A stretch of 64,000 nt of DNA. Source: an uncultured Collinsella sp. Its GTDB lineage: Bacteria; Actinomycetota; Coriobacteriia; Coriobacteriales; Coriobacteriaceae. The DNA is taken from contig UQID01000002.1 of NCBI GenBank assembly GCA_900541045.1, forward strand, positions 62,001 to 126,000, in the 5' to 3' direction. The position numbers were made by a program, and so were the translations under genes. The first letter of the stretch is position 1. Each line of letters opens with the position of its first letter. The notes under the pieces are model-generated. The model had not been told where the DNA came from. It ran no database searches and was given only the letters and a program-made list of their open reading frames with translations. Below, in pieces: positions 16,301 to 24,564 of this stretch.

Positions 16301-17912
16301 CGATGCCGAGGTCTACAAGGCCAACAAGGACGGCTTGATCTCGGACGAGAAGATGCAGTCGATTTTTGAGGCGCGTTATCGCAATGTGGCCGCCAAGGCT
16401 GCACCCGACCCTGCGGGCGTGGAGTACGAGGGCCTACTGTCCAATACGGTTGAAGGCGCGACGGTTGAGCTGTGGAGCGCCGACGATGCGGCCGGTACCA
16501 ATGCAGTGCGTTGGGATGCCGAGGAGTATGAGCAGGACAATCCGCTTGCAACGGGTGCGGACGGTGCGTACAACTGGAATACGCCGACCGGCTGGTATCA
16601 GGTGCGCGTGACCAAGGACGGGTATGAGGAGGCGCGTTCGGCTTGGCTGCGCGTGCCGCCGATTCAGACTGAGGTGAACATTGGCTTGGTGTCGACGGCG
16701 GCGCCCGAGGTGGTTTCGGCCCATGCCTATACCGATTGCGTCGAGGTTGAGTTTGCGCAGTATATGGATGCGAGTGACGATACCCTGGCCGCATTGTGTG
16801 TGCAGGGCTTGGGCGACGTGACGTATGCGTGGCTCGACAAGCAGGACGATTCCAATGGCAAGCCGCTGTCGCGCGTGCTGCGTATTCGCTATGCCGATGC
16901 GTGTGAGGCGGGCTCAACGGTGGCGTTTGAGCTCGACGGTGCTCGCAACTACGCCGGCACGGCCATGGCGCGCTGGGCAAGTGGCGAGCTTGTCGTGGGC
17001 GTTCGTGCCGACAAGCTCAAGCTCAACGTGGAGCAGGCCGTGACCATGCTTGATGGCGGTGACTTTGAGCTGGTGGCACACGTGACCGATAAGGCGGGCA
17101 AGCCGTTTGCGGGCGCCAAGGTTAGTGTTGGGCTGGAGTCCTCGGCTATCTGCTCTGTCGATGCCACCCAGGCCGTGACGGGCGAGGACGGTGCGGCGAC
17201 GTTTGTGCTGCATGGTGCTCTGCCCGGTTTGACGACGTTGACGGCGACGGTGGATGACACGGCGCTGTCCAAGCAGGTCGACGTTCGCGTGTCTGCCGAG
17301 GCAGTGCGACCGGCGCGACCGGTGGCGACGATTGGTGCGACGACGTTTGGTGCATGGTCGCCCAAGGAGAACTACATTACGGTGCCCAAGGGCACGAAGC
17401 TGGAGCTTTCGGCCGAGGATGGCACGACGATTTGGTACACCACCAACGACACCTGCCCCTGCCGTGACGAAGGCCGCGTAAAGTACACCGAGCCTATTGC
17501 GCTCGATAGCAACATGTATGTGCGCATTGCGGCACAGCGCCCTGGCATGTCATACAGCGAGTATTCCGAGCGTCTGAACATTACGATTACGGTGACCGAT
17601 GAGGCGGTGCCTGAGCCGACGCCCGATCCCAGTCTGAAGCCAGAGCCCGAGCCGACGCCTGACGGCGGCGAGCGGGGTGGCGGTACGGATGGCTCTGGTG
17701 GCGCCGGGGTCCCTGCGGGCGGTTCGACTTCGACGACGACCACGGTGACGACGAACAAGTCCAAGGGTAAGGGCAAGAACGGCAAGAAGTCCGGTGGCAT
17801 GGAGCTCGCCAGCACGGGTGACTCCGCCGCGATGACGGTCGCTGCTCTGAGCATCGCCGGCGCAACCGTTGCCGCGGCCGGCATCGCTGCGACCAAGCGC
17901 CGCAAGCGTTAG
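13323..17912 (+). CDS. BspA-like surface protein, 3' part after the in-frame TAG (LASTGD anchor)
   Basis: Same reading frame as the gene above, from the first possible restart (TTG at 13323) to the stop; up to 1529 residues. There is no signal peptide and no convincing ribosome binding site, so independent expression is doubtful. It contains a long helical region (about 460-1000), a carboxypeptidase-regulatory-like repeat (about 1030-1110), an SbsA-like Ig segment, a Big_1-like domain (about 1210-1310), a chitobiase-C-like Ig segment (about 1340-1405), a Gly/Pro/Thr-rich stalk and the sorting signal LASTGD + hydrophobic helix + KRRKR. Best read as the separated C-terminus of one roughly 2200-residue wall-anchored protein. 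Confidence 0.75.
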   Translation: MKPWGTATVATKGDYQGANRVLVFRTSDGKLVADGVTYLMGYEDDGTTPIMKAETPRLKAGSYTIVAFNKTSYDIQATSYSTFSRLGLTVGKHIAQKQVKIEDGKQLDVTLDVPTFDVETYRAERGLTAGSVIADSSAVVGVETELRIHYELKDSQAAKIEIPLAKDAVEDVSAGAREAGASSDAMWAGTTWEGDNLVLDMKKSAGADVFVRFKPKAAGTYAISPLITLGEVTLPLGSTTLEVSGSRIEVDNTDVHSLLGNVAYVYAAPGKSVQLAVGTGSSAAKYTGKTNKLGRAKIEYDLPQDTLAAERVTLEARVGSTDVAAAAAEVTARNYVRYVPSASVWNFDVTYRGGTQNLVKDGKDTGKSLWTFHHLPQKKNAYWTFDITLEVGNEEAANTLDLYVDCVDGKTVTIPLTQKSREGTRVRYVAEYVDEGYLKLLDEFNKANDSTYVNCGNFEQIFMPQTYRISNAQLMTMLSFDANASAKKHSAAAEERQQEFSNAVQQWHEYMMDNSFNDVDEAFNDAIDQMVADAFAEEDKDGKEDEAQGGAARKARRAPAASDGEGDGAGNDEVAQFAAELKAAVGGSAALLTQQGDSYGVNVDKMIFEDAYGTSEDWYQELAAAQGANAADAAAIKELVDHASRAEFIAQQAEDLVGQSMGIGQLNQYGSWNDATAAALNKCAGIKASEYNGQSTSGFNDLGQALGSSLSYKAADDDTVKGFKVAAPDGEQTAYIESEFIENSNNNKNQALLFNSIAMQCDILDDLYDNWNVVHSLNNSKVRGWLMAWKRNGDVSAHMKLIRTIRSLKSYKIECEMFGQVFKTDAWKAAGQAFPAATQGIGIFTGIYGVNDASKNWENVNVRMQKVKGEREGYELQHTRLLAKPEKTEDDWKCIYALRDAMEKARAFENLLYRQLCHDSTDVAVGSIMTIAGVLTAGSAGTVVGAAYDAASTSVGSERAIKLTNAECAYDVACEQVERACQNRITVNWGELTDAEVYKANKDGLISDEKMQSIFEARYRNVAAKAAPDPAGVEYEGLLSNTVEGATVELWSADDAAGTNAVRWDAEEYEQDNPLATGADGAYNWNTPTGWYQVRVTKDGYEEARSAWLRVPPIQTEVNIGLVSTAAPEVVSAHAYTDCVEVEFAQYMDASDDTLAALCVQGLGDVTYAWLDKQDDSNGKPLSRVLRIRYADACEAGSTVAFELDGARNYAGTAMARWASGELVVGVRADKLKLNVEQAVTMLDGGDFELVAHVTDKAGKPFAGAKVSVGLESSAICSVDATQAVTGEDGAATFVLHGALPGLTTLTATVDDTALSKQVDVRVSAEAVRPARPVATIGATTFGAWSPKENYITVPKGTKLELSAEDGTTIWYTTNDTCPCRDEGRVKYTEPIALDSNMYVRIAAQRPGMSYSEYSERLNITITVTDEAVPEPTPDPSLKPEPEPTPDGGERGGGTDGSGGAGVPAGGSTSTTTTVTTNKSKGKGKNGKKSGGMELASTGDSAAMTVAALSIAGATVAAAGIAATKRRKR

Positions 17913-17949
17913 GGGTGGGTAGCGGCTCTCGTTCTCGGCCTCAGCAAAA

Positions 17950-18165
17950 TCTCAATCTGTAACACCAAACTGCCCGAAACGGCTCCAGGTGTTACAGATT
18001 GAGACGAACTGTTCGGCCGCCAACCTAACGTCTCGATCTGTAACATCTAGCGAGGAATTTGGCCTCTAACTGTTACAGATTGAGATGAACAGGCGGATGT
18101 TCGCACAATATCTTGATCTGTAGCAACTACGAGGCTCAACAGGGTCTATTTGTTACAGATTGAGA
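17950..18165. repeat. Palindrome array, cluster 2 (three units)
   Basis: Left arms start at 17950, 18031 and 18111, right arms at 17990, 18071 and 18151. The 40-base arm spacing and 80-81-base unit period are the same as in the other clusters. The third left arm has TAGCA for TAACA. Units 1 and 2 are colinear with cluster 1 (both begin 38 bases after the preceding stop codon), so they were copied together with the gene end; unit 3 has no counterpart there. A degenerate CCACCACAAAGG-type hairpin follows at about 18189-18220. Confidence 0.9.
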
Positions 18166-18238
18166 CAAAACGACCGACCAGGCCCCAAACCACCACAAAG
18201 GTGCCTGTCCCCATCGTGGTGGTGGGACGGTCGGCATA

Positions 18239-18277
18239 GAAAAAGTCCCCGCCGGGCGTGTGCTCGACGGGGACTTT
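18239..18277 (-). terminator. Intrinsic terminator of the nfnAB transcript
   Basis: On the minus strand AAAGTCCCCG pairs with CGGGGACTTT and is followed by TTTTTC. It lies 29 bases beyond the nfnB stop. The downstream bases GTCGGCATAGAAAAAG closely match those after the glmU terminator at 22904. Confidence 0.85.
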
Positions 18278-18305
18278 GCCGTTTGATGGCTAGCGCTGCG
18301 GATGA

Positions 18306-19715
18306 TTACTCGCCCAGCAGGCTCTTGGTGATGGAAGCGGCGGCCTTCTTGCCGGCGCCCATCGCCAGAATGACCGTAGCGGCACCGGTGACGATGTCGC
18401 CGCCGGCCCAGATGCGGGGATCGGTGGTCTGGCCGGTCTCCTCGTCAGCGACGATGTAGCCCCACTTGTTGAGCTCCATCTTGCCGCCGATCTTCTTTGC
18501 GAAGGGGTTGGCGTTGGTACCGATGGCCGAGATCGCGATGTCGCAGGGGATCTCCTCGATGGCGCCCTCGATGGGCACCGGACGACGGCGGCCGGACTCG
18601 TCGGGCTCGCCGAGCTCCATCTTCTGGACCTTGACGGCACACACGGAGCCGTCCTCGCCAGCGACAAACTCGAGCGGGGAGACGAGCGGCAGAACCTCGA
18701 CGCCCTCGGCCTTGGCATGGTGCAGCTCAGCGCGACGGCAGGGCATCTCGTCCTCGGTACGACGGTAGGCGATAATGGCGTGCTCGGCGCCCAGACGCTT
18801 GGCGGTACGGACGGCGTCCATAGCCACGTTGCCGCCACCAAAGACGACGACGTTCTTGCCGTGCTTGGTGGGGGTGTCGTACTCGGGGAACTTGTTGGCC
18901 TTCATCAGGTTCACGCGGGTGAGGTACTCGTTTGCGAAGAAGACGTTGGGCAGGTTCTCGCCGGGGACGTTGAGGAACTTGGGCAGGCCTGCGCCGGTCG
19001 CCACGTAGATGGCGTCGAAGCCCTGCTCGAACAGCTCCTCGGCCGTGGCCATGTTGCCCACGACGGAGTTGTACTCAAACTTGACGCCCATGTCCTCCAG
19101 GCCGTCAATCTCGCGCTTGACGACTGCCTTGGGCAGACGGAACTCGGGGATGCCGTAGACCAGCACGCCGCCGCCGGTAAAGAAGGCCTCAAAGACGGTG
19201 ACGTCAAAGCCGTTGCGGGCGAGCTCGCCGGCGCAGGTGATGCCGGACGGGCCAGAGCCGACGACGGCTACCTTCTTGCCGTTCTTGGGGGCCATCTTGG
19301 GCGTGGAGGCGAGCTCGGGGCGGTCACCCAGGAAGCGCTCGAGCTGGCCGATGGCCACGGGCTCGGACTTCTTACCACGGATGCACTTGCCCTCGCACTG
19401 GTTCTCCTGCGGGCAGACGCGGCCGCAGATAGCGGGAAGCATGGAGTCCTCGCGGATGGTATCGAGGGCGCCGCCGAAGTCCTTCGCGCGGATCTGCTCG
19501 ATAAAGCGGGGGATGTTGATGTTGACGGGGCAGCCCTCGACACAGAACGGCTTCTTGCAGTTGAGGCAGCGCTCGGCCTCGGCCAGCGCCATCTCCTCGG
19601 TGAAGCCCTTGTCGACGGGGCGGAAGTCGCAGGCGCGCTCGGCAGCCGGCTCCTCGTTATCGGGGGTGCGGGGTGACTTCATATCGGCAACGAAACGACC
19701 GTTAACTAGTGGCAT
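18306..19715 (-). CDS. nfnB: NADH-dependent ferredoxin:NADP+ oxidoreductase large subunit / glutamate-synthase small-chain homologue
   Basis: A 469-residue flavoprotein of the GltD/NfnB family. The N-terminal Fe-S domain has CLNCKKPFCVEGCPVNI (about residues 49-65) and further cysteines (CGRVCPQENQCEGKC); two Rossmann motifs follow (VVGSGPSGI, about 150; VFGGGNVAMD, about 290). Its length and the adjoining nfnA gene match the Nfn complex, which bifurcates electrons between NADPH, NAD+ and ferredoxin, better than a glutamate synthase small subunit, because no large subunit is present. Start and nfnA stop overlap by 10 bases, indicating coupled translation. An alternative name is sulfide dehydrogenase SudA. 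Confidence 0.88.
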   Translation of the reverse strand: MPLVNGRFVADMKSPRTPDNEEPAAERACDFRPVDKGFTEEMALAEAERCLNCKKPFCVEGCPVNINIPRFIEQIRAKDFGGALDTIREDSMLPAICGRVCPQENQCEGKCIRGKKSEPVAIGQLERFLGDRPELASTPKMAPKNGKKVAVVGSGPSGITCAGELARNGFDVTVFEAFFTGGGVLVYGIPEFRLPKAVVKREIDGLEDMGVKFEYNSVVGNMATAEELFEQGFDAIYVATGAGLPKFLNVPGENLPNVFFANEYLTRVNLMKANKFPEYDTPTKHGKNVVVFGGGNVAMDAVRTAKRLGAEHAIIAYRRTEDEMPCRRAELHHAKAEGVEVLPLVSPLEFVAGEDGSVCAVKVQKMELGEPDESGRRRPVPIEGAIEEIPCDIAISAIGTNANPFAKKIGGKMELNKWGYIVADEETGQTTDPRIWAGGDIVTGAATVILAMGAGKKAAASITKSLLGE

Positions 19716-20545
19716 GCGCAGCTCTTTTCCTCATAGGCCTTGAGGGACGCGCCCTCTTCGGAACGGTAAGCGGCCTGGCGGGCACGAAGGTCATCCCAGT
19801 CGACCAGGGTGGCATCGAAGTCGGGGCCGTCGACGCAAGCGAACTTGGTCACGCCGCCCACCTCGACGCGGCAGCAGCCGCACATGCCGGTGCCGTCAAC
19901 CATGATGGGGTTGAGCGACGCGGTGATGGGGGTGTCGTACTTCTGGGCGGTGAGGGTCGAGAACTTCATCATCGGAACGGGGCCGACGCAGAAGACCTGG
20001 CTCACGGTCTTGTCCTGCAGCAGGCGCTCCAGCGGAGCGGTGACAACGCCCTGCTCGCCGTAGGAACCGTCGTCAGTGGTGATGTGGATGTGGTCCTCGT
20101 CGAGGAGTTCGCGGAACTGGTCCTCCATGAGCAGGAGGTCCTTGGTGCGGGCGCCCATGATGGCGTGCACCTCGTGACCGGTCTCGACCAGGTGCTTGGC
20201 GACCGGGAAGGCAATTGCCAGGCCGACGCCGCCGCCAATGACGGCGCAGGGGCCCTCAGCCATCTCGGTGGGAACGCCCAGCGGGCCCACGACGTCGCGC
20301 AGAGACTCGCCGGCCTCGTAGGTGGAAAGCATCTCGGTGGTCTTGCCGATCACCATGAAGATGAACTCGACCCAGCCCTCGTCACCGTTCCAGCCGGCCA
20401 GGGTAAACGGGACGCGCTCGCCCGTCTCGTTGGCGCGGACCATGAGGAACTGTCCAGCGTGCGCATGTTTGGCGATTGCAGGTGCCTCGATGCGGAACTT
20501 GAACACCTTCTCCGAGAACTGCGTCTTCTCCAGGATCTTATACAT
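19706..20545 (-). CDS. nfnA: Nfn small subunit: FAD/NAD-binding ferredoxin reductase-like protein
   Basis: A 279-residue protein of the PyrK/SudB/NfnA type: an FAD-binding beta-barrel (about 1-95, with RVPFTLAGWN), an NAD(P)-binding domain (about 100-215, with VIGGGVGLAIAFPVAKHL) and a C-terminal [2Fe-2S] motif (DGTGMCGCCRVEVGG, plus Cys near 237). It forms the heterodimer with NfnB and is the first gene of the operon. The ATG at 20545 has GAGAGGGG upstream. PyrK is an alternative, but there is no pyrD neighbour and the pairing with NfnB decides. Confidence 0.88.
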   Translation of the reverse strand: MYKILEKTQFSEKVFKFRIEAPAIAKHAHAGQFLMVRANETGERVPFTLAGWNGDEGWVEFIFMVIGKTTEMLSTYEAGESLRDVVGPLGVPTEMAEGPCAVIGGGVGLAIAFPVAKHLVETGHEVHAIMGARTKDLLLMEDQFRELLDEDHIHITTDDGSYGEQGVVTAPLERLLQDKTVSQVFCVGPVPMMKFSTLTAQKYDTPITASLNPIMVDGTGMCGCCRVEVGGVTKFACVDGPDFDATLVDWDDLRARQAAYRSEEGASLKAYEEKSCACH

Positions 20546-20719
20546 AGAACCCCTCTCTTGTTAGGGCGACCGAACCGTGCCTCCACGGAAATGGACGGTA
20601 GCCCGAATAAAACCGTACGCGCACAGGCGTTGTGCAGACATACGGTGCAAATTATACCCTCATGGACATGTCGCTTACGTGTATCTTCGGCGGTTGGGAG
20701 CAGGGTCTATCCACTTTGG

Positions 20720-20917
20720 CCTACCAAATAGGGGCAGGTTTATTTTGGTCAGTTTTATCGGGTAAAACGGCAAAGGGGGCCGGCCTCGGGTTGTGATGAG
20801 GCCGGCCCCCTTTGGGGCGCTATGTGTGTAAGTCGGCGCGCGGTTGATTGCGATGCCGCAACTGAGGTGTTTCCGCAGATAAAACCTGCCAAAATAAGCC
20901 TGTCCCTAAATGGTAGG
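20720..20917. repeat. Compound inverted repeat: outer 37-base arms enclosing a 17-bp hairpin
   Basis: The stretch 20720-20757 and the stretch 20881-20917 are imperfect reverse complements, each carrying GGGGCAGGTTTATTTTGG or its relative AGCCTGTCCCTAAATGG. Between them lies a perfect 17-bp hairpin (20771-20787 / 20798-20814, AAAGGGGGCCGGCC core). On the minus strand the inner hairpin is followed by GCCGTTTTACC, so it can end the pth transcript; 20546-20719 holds the nfnA leader, where I see nothing else definite. Confidence 0.7.
20771..20814 (-). terminator. Probable terminator of the pth transcript
   Basis: Perfect 17-bp stem with a 10-base loop, 106 bases beyond the pth stop on the minus strand. 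The T-rich tail is weak (CCGTTTTACC). Confidence 0.55.
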
Positions 20918-20919
20918 CT

Positions 20920-21549
20920 TTAGTGCTTGCCGTTGGCGGAAGCGGCGCCGTTGACGTGATCGCGGGCGTAGATTACGCCGTGCACGATCGCCAGGCCGGC
21001 GGCGTCGGCGGCGCGGGCGCAGGTGTCCTGGAAGTCCTCGGCCTCGCGGGCGCGCAGCTGCTTGAGCACGTAGTCTGCGACAGCCATCTTGCCGGGAGGG
21101 TTGCCGATACCGGTGCGGATGCGGCTGAAGTCGCGACTGCCCATCTTGTCGATGATGGAACGCAGCCCGTTGTGGCCAGCATGGCCGCCGCCCACCTTAA
21201 CGCGTACGTCGCCGGCGGGAATATCGAGCTCATCGTGGATTACAAGCAGCTCCTCGGCCTTGATTTTGTACTCGCGGCAAAGCTTGGAGATGGGACCGCC
21301 CGAGGTATTCATGTACGACTGTGGCTTGACCAGCACAATCTGACGCTTGCCGCCCTCTTCCTCGGGGTCGTTGATGTTGATGAGCGCGACCTCGGCGCCG
21401 GCCTGGTTTTTCCAGTACGTGACACCGGCCTGACGGGCCAACTCGTCGATTGCTTTGAAGCCAGCGTTGTGGCGGGTCTCGGCATACTCATCGCCAGGGT
21501 TGCCAAGTCCAGCAACCATGCGAATCTTAAGCGGCTGTGCAGCTGCCAT
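20920..21549 (-). CDS. pth: Peptidyl-tRNA hydrolase
   Basis: Releases tRNA from prematurely dropped peptidyl-tRNA; an essential cytosolic enzyme. The 209-residue protein shows MVAGLGNPGDEYAETRHNAGF (about residues 11-31, containing the catalytic His), KPQSYMNTSGGP and HDELDIPAGDVRVKVGGGHAGHNGLRS. The start at 21549 was chosen because GAAGGGA lies just upstream; the frame opens 10 codons earlier at 21579. It is the last gene of the glmU-prs-pth series, a conserved order. Confidence 0.95.
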   Translation of the reverse strand: MAAAQPLKIRMVAGLGNPGDEYAETRHNAGFKAIDELARQAGVTYWKNQAGAEVALININDPEEEGGKRQIVLVKPQSYMNTSGGPISKLCREYKIKAEELLVIHDELDIPAGDVRVKVGGGHAGHNGLRSIIDKMGSRDFSRIRTGIGNPPGKMAVADYVLKQLRAREAEDFQDTCARAADAAGLAIVHGVIYARDHVNGAASANGKH

Positions 21550-21668
21550 ATTTGTCCCTTCGTTACACAAATAGTTCAATCAACGACAAAGGCTACCACG
21601 CCCGCCGAAGGCGAGACTTCGTTTCAGCGAAATCCCACCAGACAAAAGCACGGCCGCGGCAGAGCGAG

Positions 21669-21744
21669 CCGCCGAAACAGAAGAAACCCCCGCGCGACCT
21701 TTGCGAAGCAAGGGGGAGCGTGGGGGTTTCTTCTGTTTCGGCGG
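21669..21744. repeat. Perfect 23-bp stem between prs and pth
   Basis: Arms 21669-21691 and 21722-21744 are exact complements (GGGGGTTTCTTCTGTTTCGG is part of the right arm), with a 30-base loop. It starts 30 bases beyond the prs stop on the minus strand. The tail on that side is CTCGCTCTGCCGCGG, with no T-run near the stem, so terminator function is uncertain; attenuation or mRNA protection is as likely. Confidence 0.7.
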
Positions 21745-21773
21745 CGATGCGCCGGGCTGCAAGGACGATGCGA

Positions 21774-22760
21774 CTACAGCGCGAAGTCGCCGCCGACGAG
21801 CGTGGAGACGGGCTCCTCGTGGTAAACGGCGGAGATAGCCTGAGCGAACTCCTCGGCGACCGAGATGGTCTTGATCTTGCCGCCGACCTCGACGGGGATG
21901 GCATCGGTGACGAGGCACTCGACGATCGGGGCGTCGTTCAGGCGCTCGATGGCCGGACCGGAGAAGATGCCGTGGGTGGCGCACACGTAGATGTCGCCGG
22001 CGCCCATGGCCTTGAGCTCCTTGACGTTGGCGCACAGGGTGCCAGCGGTGTCGATCATGTCGTCGTTGATGATGCAGGTCTTGCCCTTGATGTCACCGAT
22101 GATGCCCATGACCTCGGCGGCGTTGTGGCGCGGACGGCCCTTGTGGGCGATGGCCAGGTCGCAGCCGAGCATGTCGGACAGCTTCTTGGCGGCCTTGGCA
22201 CGACCCACGTCGGGGGAGACGACAACCAGGTTGTCGGTGTCGAAGTGCATGTCGTTGTAGTACTGGCCAAACAGCGGCAGTGCGGACAGGTGGTTAACCG
22301 GGATATCGAAGAAGCCCTGGATCTGACCCTGGTGCAGGTCGAGGGTGATGATGCGGTCGACGCCGGCGCGCTCGAGCAGGTTGGCGACGAGGCGGGCGGT
22401 GATGGGCTCGCGCGGGCCGGCCTTGCGGTCCTGGCGGGCATAGCCGTAGTGGGTGATAACGGCGGTGATGGAGCGGGCGGATGCGCGCTTGGCAGCGTCG
22501 GTGGCGATGAGCAGCTCCATGAGCATGTCGTTGACGTTGCCGCCGGCCACGGACTGAATCAGGAAGACGTCGGCGCCGCGGACGGTCTCGTCGTAGCGGG
22601 CGTAAATCTCACCATTGGCGAACTGCTTTAGCGTAAGGCCCGAAAGCTCGACCCCAAGGTACTCAGCGATCTTCTGAGCGAGGGGACGGTTGGAGGAACC
22701 GGAATACACGCGGATGGACTTGCACATATTCTCCGACTTCTCGGGATCATTAATCGGCAT
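21774..22760 (-). CDS. prs: Ribose-phosphate pyrophosphokinase (PRPP synthetase)
   Basis: Makes PRPP from ribose 5-phosphate and ATP, feeding purine, pyrimidine, NAD, His and Trp synthesis. 328 residues, class I type: catalytic loop region YGYARQDRKAGPREPITARL (about 114-133), a DLHQGQIQGFF segment, and the ribose-phosphate-binding part VVVSPDVGRAKAAKKL plus the later VGGKIKTISV. The start at 22760 has AAAGGAG upstream on the minus strand. About 10 residues longer at the N-terminus than most homologues. Confidence 0.95.
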   Translation of the reverse strand: MPINDPEKSENMCKSIRVYSGSSNRPLAQKIAEYLGVELSGLTLKQFANGEIYARYDETVRGADVFLIQSVAGGNVNDMLMELLIATDAAKRASARSITAVITHYGYARQDRKAGPREPITARLVANLLERAGVDRIITLDLHQGQIQGFFDIPVNHLSALPLFGQYYNDMHFDTDNLVVVSPDVGRAKAAKKLSDMLGCDLAIAHKGRPRHNAAEVMGIIGDIKGKTCIINDDMIDTAGTLCANVKELKAMGAGDIYVCATHGIFSGPAIERLNDAPIVECLVTDAIPVEVGGKIKTISVAEEFAQAISAVYHEEPVSTLVGGDFAL

Positions 22761-22903
22761 TACCCTTCTCCTTTATACATCGAATGCCATATAGATGCCT
22801 TTTTGCATTGTAACCGTGCGGCGGGGTTATTCGGGTCTTGATAACGTCTTTACCGTCAACGGACACGAACCGACCACTCATCCGGTCGCGCAGGTCAGCA
22901 TAG

Positions 22904-22936
22904 AAAAAGGAGCCGTCCCCATGGGAACAGCTCCTT
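22904..22936 (-). terminator. Intrinsic terminator of glmU
   Basis: On the minus strand AAGGAGC pairs with GCTCCTT around a 16-base loop (with a GTTCCC/GGGGAC inner stem) and is followed by TTTCTATGC. It lies 18 bases beyond the glmU stop and would separate glmU from prs transcripts at least in part. Confidence 0.8.
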
Positions 22937-22953
22937 AGATGCTTGGTAAAACG

Positions 22954-24366
22954 TTATACCTCGTCGTCCTCGTGCAGGCGGCGGCGGTAATCGGCGGCCC
23001 AGCCCTCAATATTTACCTGACGGGCGCGGCCCAGTCCGAGCGCGTCTGCCGGGACCGGCTCGGTGATGACGGAGCCGGCAGCCACGAGCGCGCCGTCGCC
23101 GATCTGGGCGGGCGCGACCATCATGGTGTCGGAACCGATGAAGGCATCCTTGCCGATGACGGTCTTGTGCTTGTGCACGCCGTCGTAGTTGCAGGTGATG
23201 GAGCCCGCGCCCACGTTGACGCCGGAGCCCATGGTGGTGTCGCCGATGTAGGACAGGTGTGGAACCTTGGAGCCCTCACCGATCGTGGACTTCTTGATCT
23301 CCACGTGCGTGCCGGCCTTGGAACCGTCGAGCATGTGGGTACCCGGGCGCAGGTAGGCGCGCGGGCCGCAGTCGACGCCGTTCTCGATGACAGCTTCGAT
23401 GGCGATGGTCTCATCGATGGTGCAGCCACTGCCGACGGTGGTGTCGGTGAGGCGGCTGTTGGGGCCGAGCTGGCACTCCTCGCCCACGGTGACGTGGCCG
23501 ATCAGGTGCGTCTGCGGCCACACGACGGTATCGCGGCCGATAACGGCATCGGGGCCGATCCAGGCCTGCGTGGGATCGATGAAGGTAACGCCCTCGGCCA
23601 TCCAGTGCTCGTTGATGCGGTCGCGCGCGATGGCGGTGAGCTGCGCGAGCTGGATGCGGCTGTTGACGCCCAGGCCGTCGCGGTAGTCGTCGCAGTGGAA
23701 GATGGAGACTGCCTGGCCGTGGCCCTTGAGGATCTCGAGCATGTCGGGCAGATAGCACTCGGACTGCGCGTTGTCGTTGCCGATCTCGTCAATGTGGGCG
23801 GCGAGCTGCGCGCCGTCGAAGGCGTAGCAGCCGGCGTTGCACTCCAGCAGCGTGGCGGCCTGCTCGGGTGTGCAGTCCTTCTGCTCGATGATGCGCTCAA
23901 TTTGGCCATCGGCACCCAGCTTGATGCGGCCGTAGCCGAAGGGGTCGAGCGGGGTCATGGTCATGACGGTGCAGGCGAGCTCGCCGGTGGCGACGGTCTG
24001 CGCGAACTTGGCGACGGTGTCGGCGGTAATGAGCGGCAGGTCGCCGTTGAGCACGACGACGGGGCCTTGCGTGATGCCGCAGGCCTCGAGCGCGACCTTG
24101 ACGGCGTGGCCGGTGCCCAGGCGCTCGGTCTGCTCGACGCACTCGACCTTGGTGGCGCTGTTGGCGTAGGCGCCGTTGATAAGGGCGCGCATCTCGTCGG
24201 CGTGGCTGCCGATGACGACCACGACGCGGCTGCAGCCGGCCTTGATGGTGGCGTCGACGATCCACTGGACCATGGGCTTGCCCAGGATCTTGTGCGAAAC
24301 CTTGCAGTGGTTCGACTTCATGCGGGTGCCCTCGCCGGCGGCGAGGATAATTGCGGTTGCGTCCAT
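22954..24366 (-). CDS. glmU: Bifunctional GlcNAc-1-P uridyltransferase / GlcN-1-P acetyltransferase
   Basis: Makes UDP-GlcNAc for peptidoglycan. 470 residues: an N-terminal uridyltransferase Rossmann domain (LAAGEGTRMKS, residues 9-19; VVLNGDLPLI near 108) and a C-terminal left-handed beta-helix acetyltransferase domain (about 250-450) with HVEIKKSTIGEGSKVPHLSY and GSITCNYDG. The frame is open for 245 codons further upstream, but the ATG at 24366 has AGGAG at the right distance and matches the family start exactly, so the extension is rejected. First gene of the glmU-prs-pth series. Confidence 0.96.
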   Translation of the reverse strand: MDATAIILAAGEGTRMKSNHCKVSHKILGKPMVQWIVDATIKAGCSRVVVVIGSHADEMRALINGAYANSATKVECVEQTERLGTGHAVKVALEACGITQGPVVVLNGDLPLITADTVAKFAQTVATGELACTVMTMTPLDPFGYGRIKLGADGQIERIIEQKDCTPEQAATLLECNAGCYAFDGAQLAAHIDEIGNDNAQSECYLPDMLEILKGHGQAVSIFHCDDYRDGLGVNSRIQLAQLTAIARDRINEHWMAEGVTFIDPTQAWIGPDAVIGRDTVVWPQTHLIGHVTVGEECQLGPNSRLTDTTVGSGCTIDETIAIEAVIENGVDCGPRAYLRPGTHMLDGSKAGTHVEIKKSTIGEGSKVPHLSYIGDTTMGSGVNVGAGSITCNYDGVHKHKTVIGKDAFIGSDTMMVAPAQIGDGALVAAGSVITEPVPADALGLGRARQVNIEGWAADYRRRLHEDDEV

Positions 24367-24564
24367 GTGATCTCCTGTTACGTTATAGAGACGTGTGTTT
24401 GGAAACGATACACGGCACAATATGATACCGCAGGCATATGATGAGCGCGTAACGATTGACGCGTGACGGCCGGTGTCGCTGCCGCCGGCGTGGTGTTTGC
24501 GCTGGTTGTGCATGGCGGCGGCGCTGCGGCGTTGGCGTTTTGCGCGAGGGGATGGGAGGTGCCC

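Noticed and set aside
18306..19715. Glutamate synthase small subunit as the main call
   Set aside because: No large glutamate synthase subunit is nearby and the gene overlaps an NfnA-type partner of the expected length.
22939..24441. 500-residue plus-strand open frame opposite glmU
   Set aside because: GlmU has complete family motifs on the other strand; this frame is Gly/Ala/Asp/Val-rich shadow sequence.
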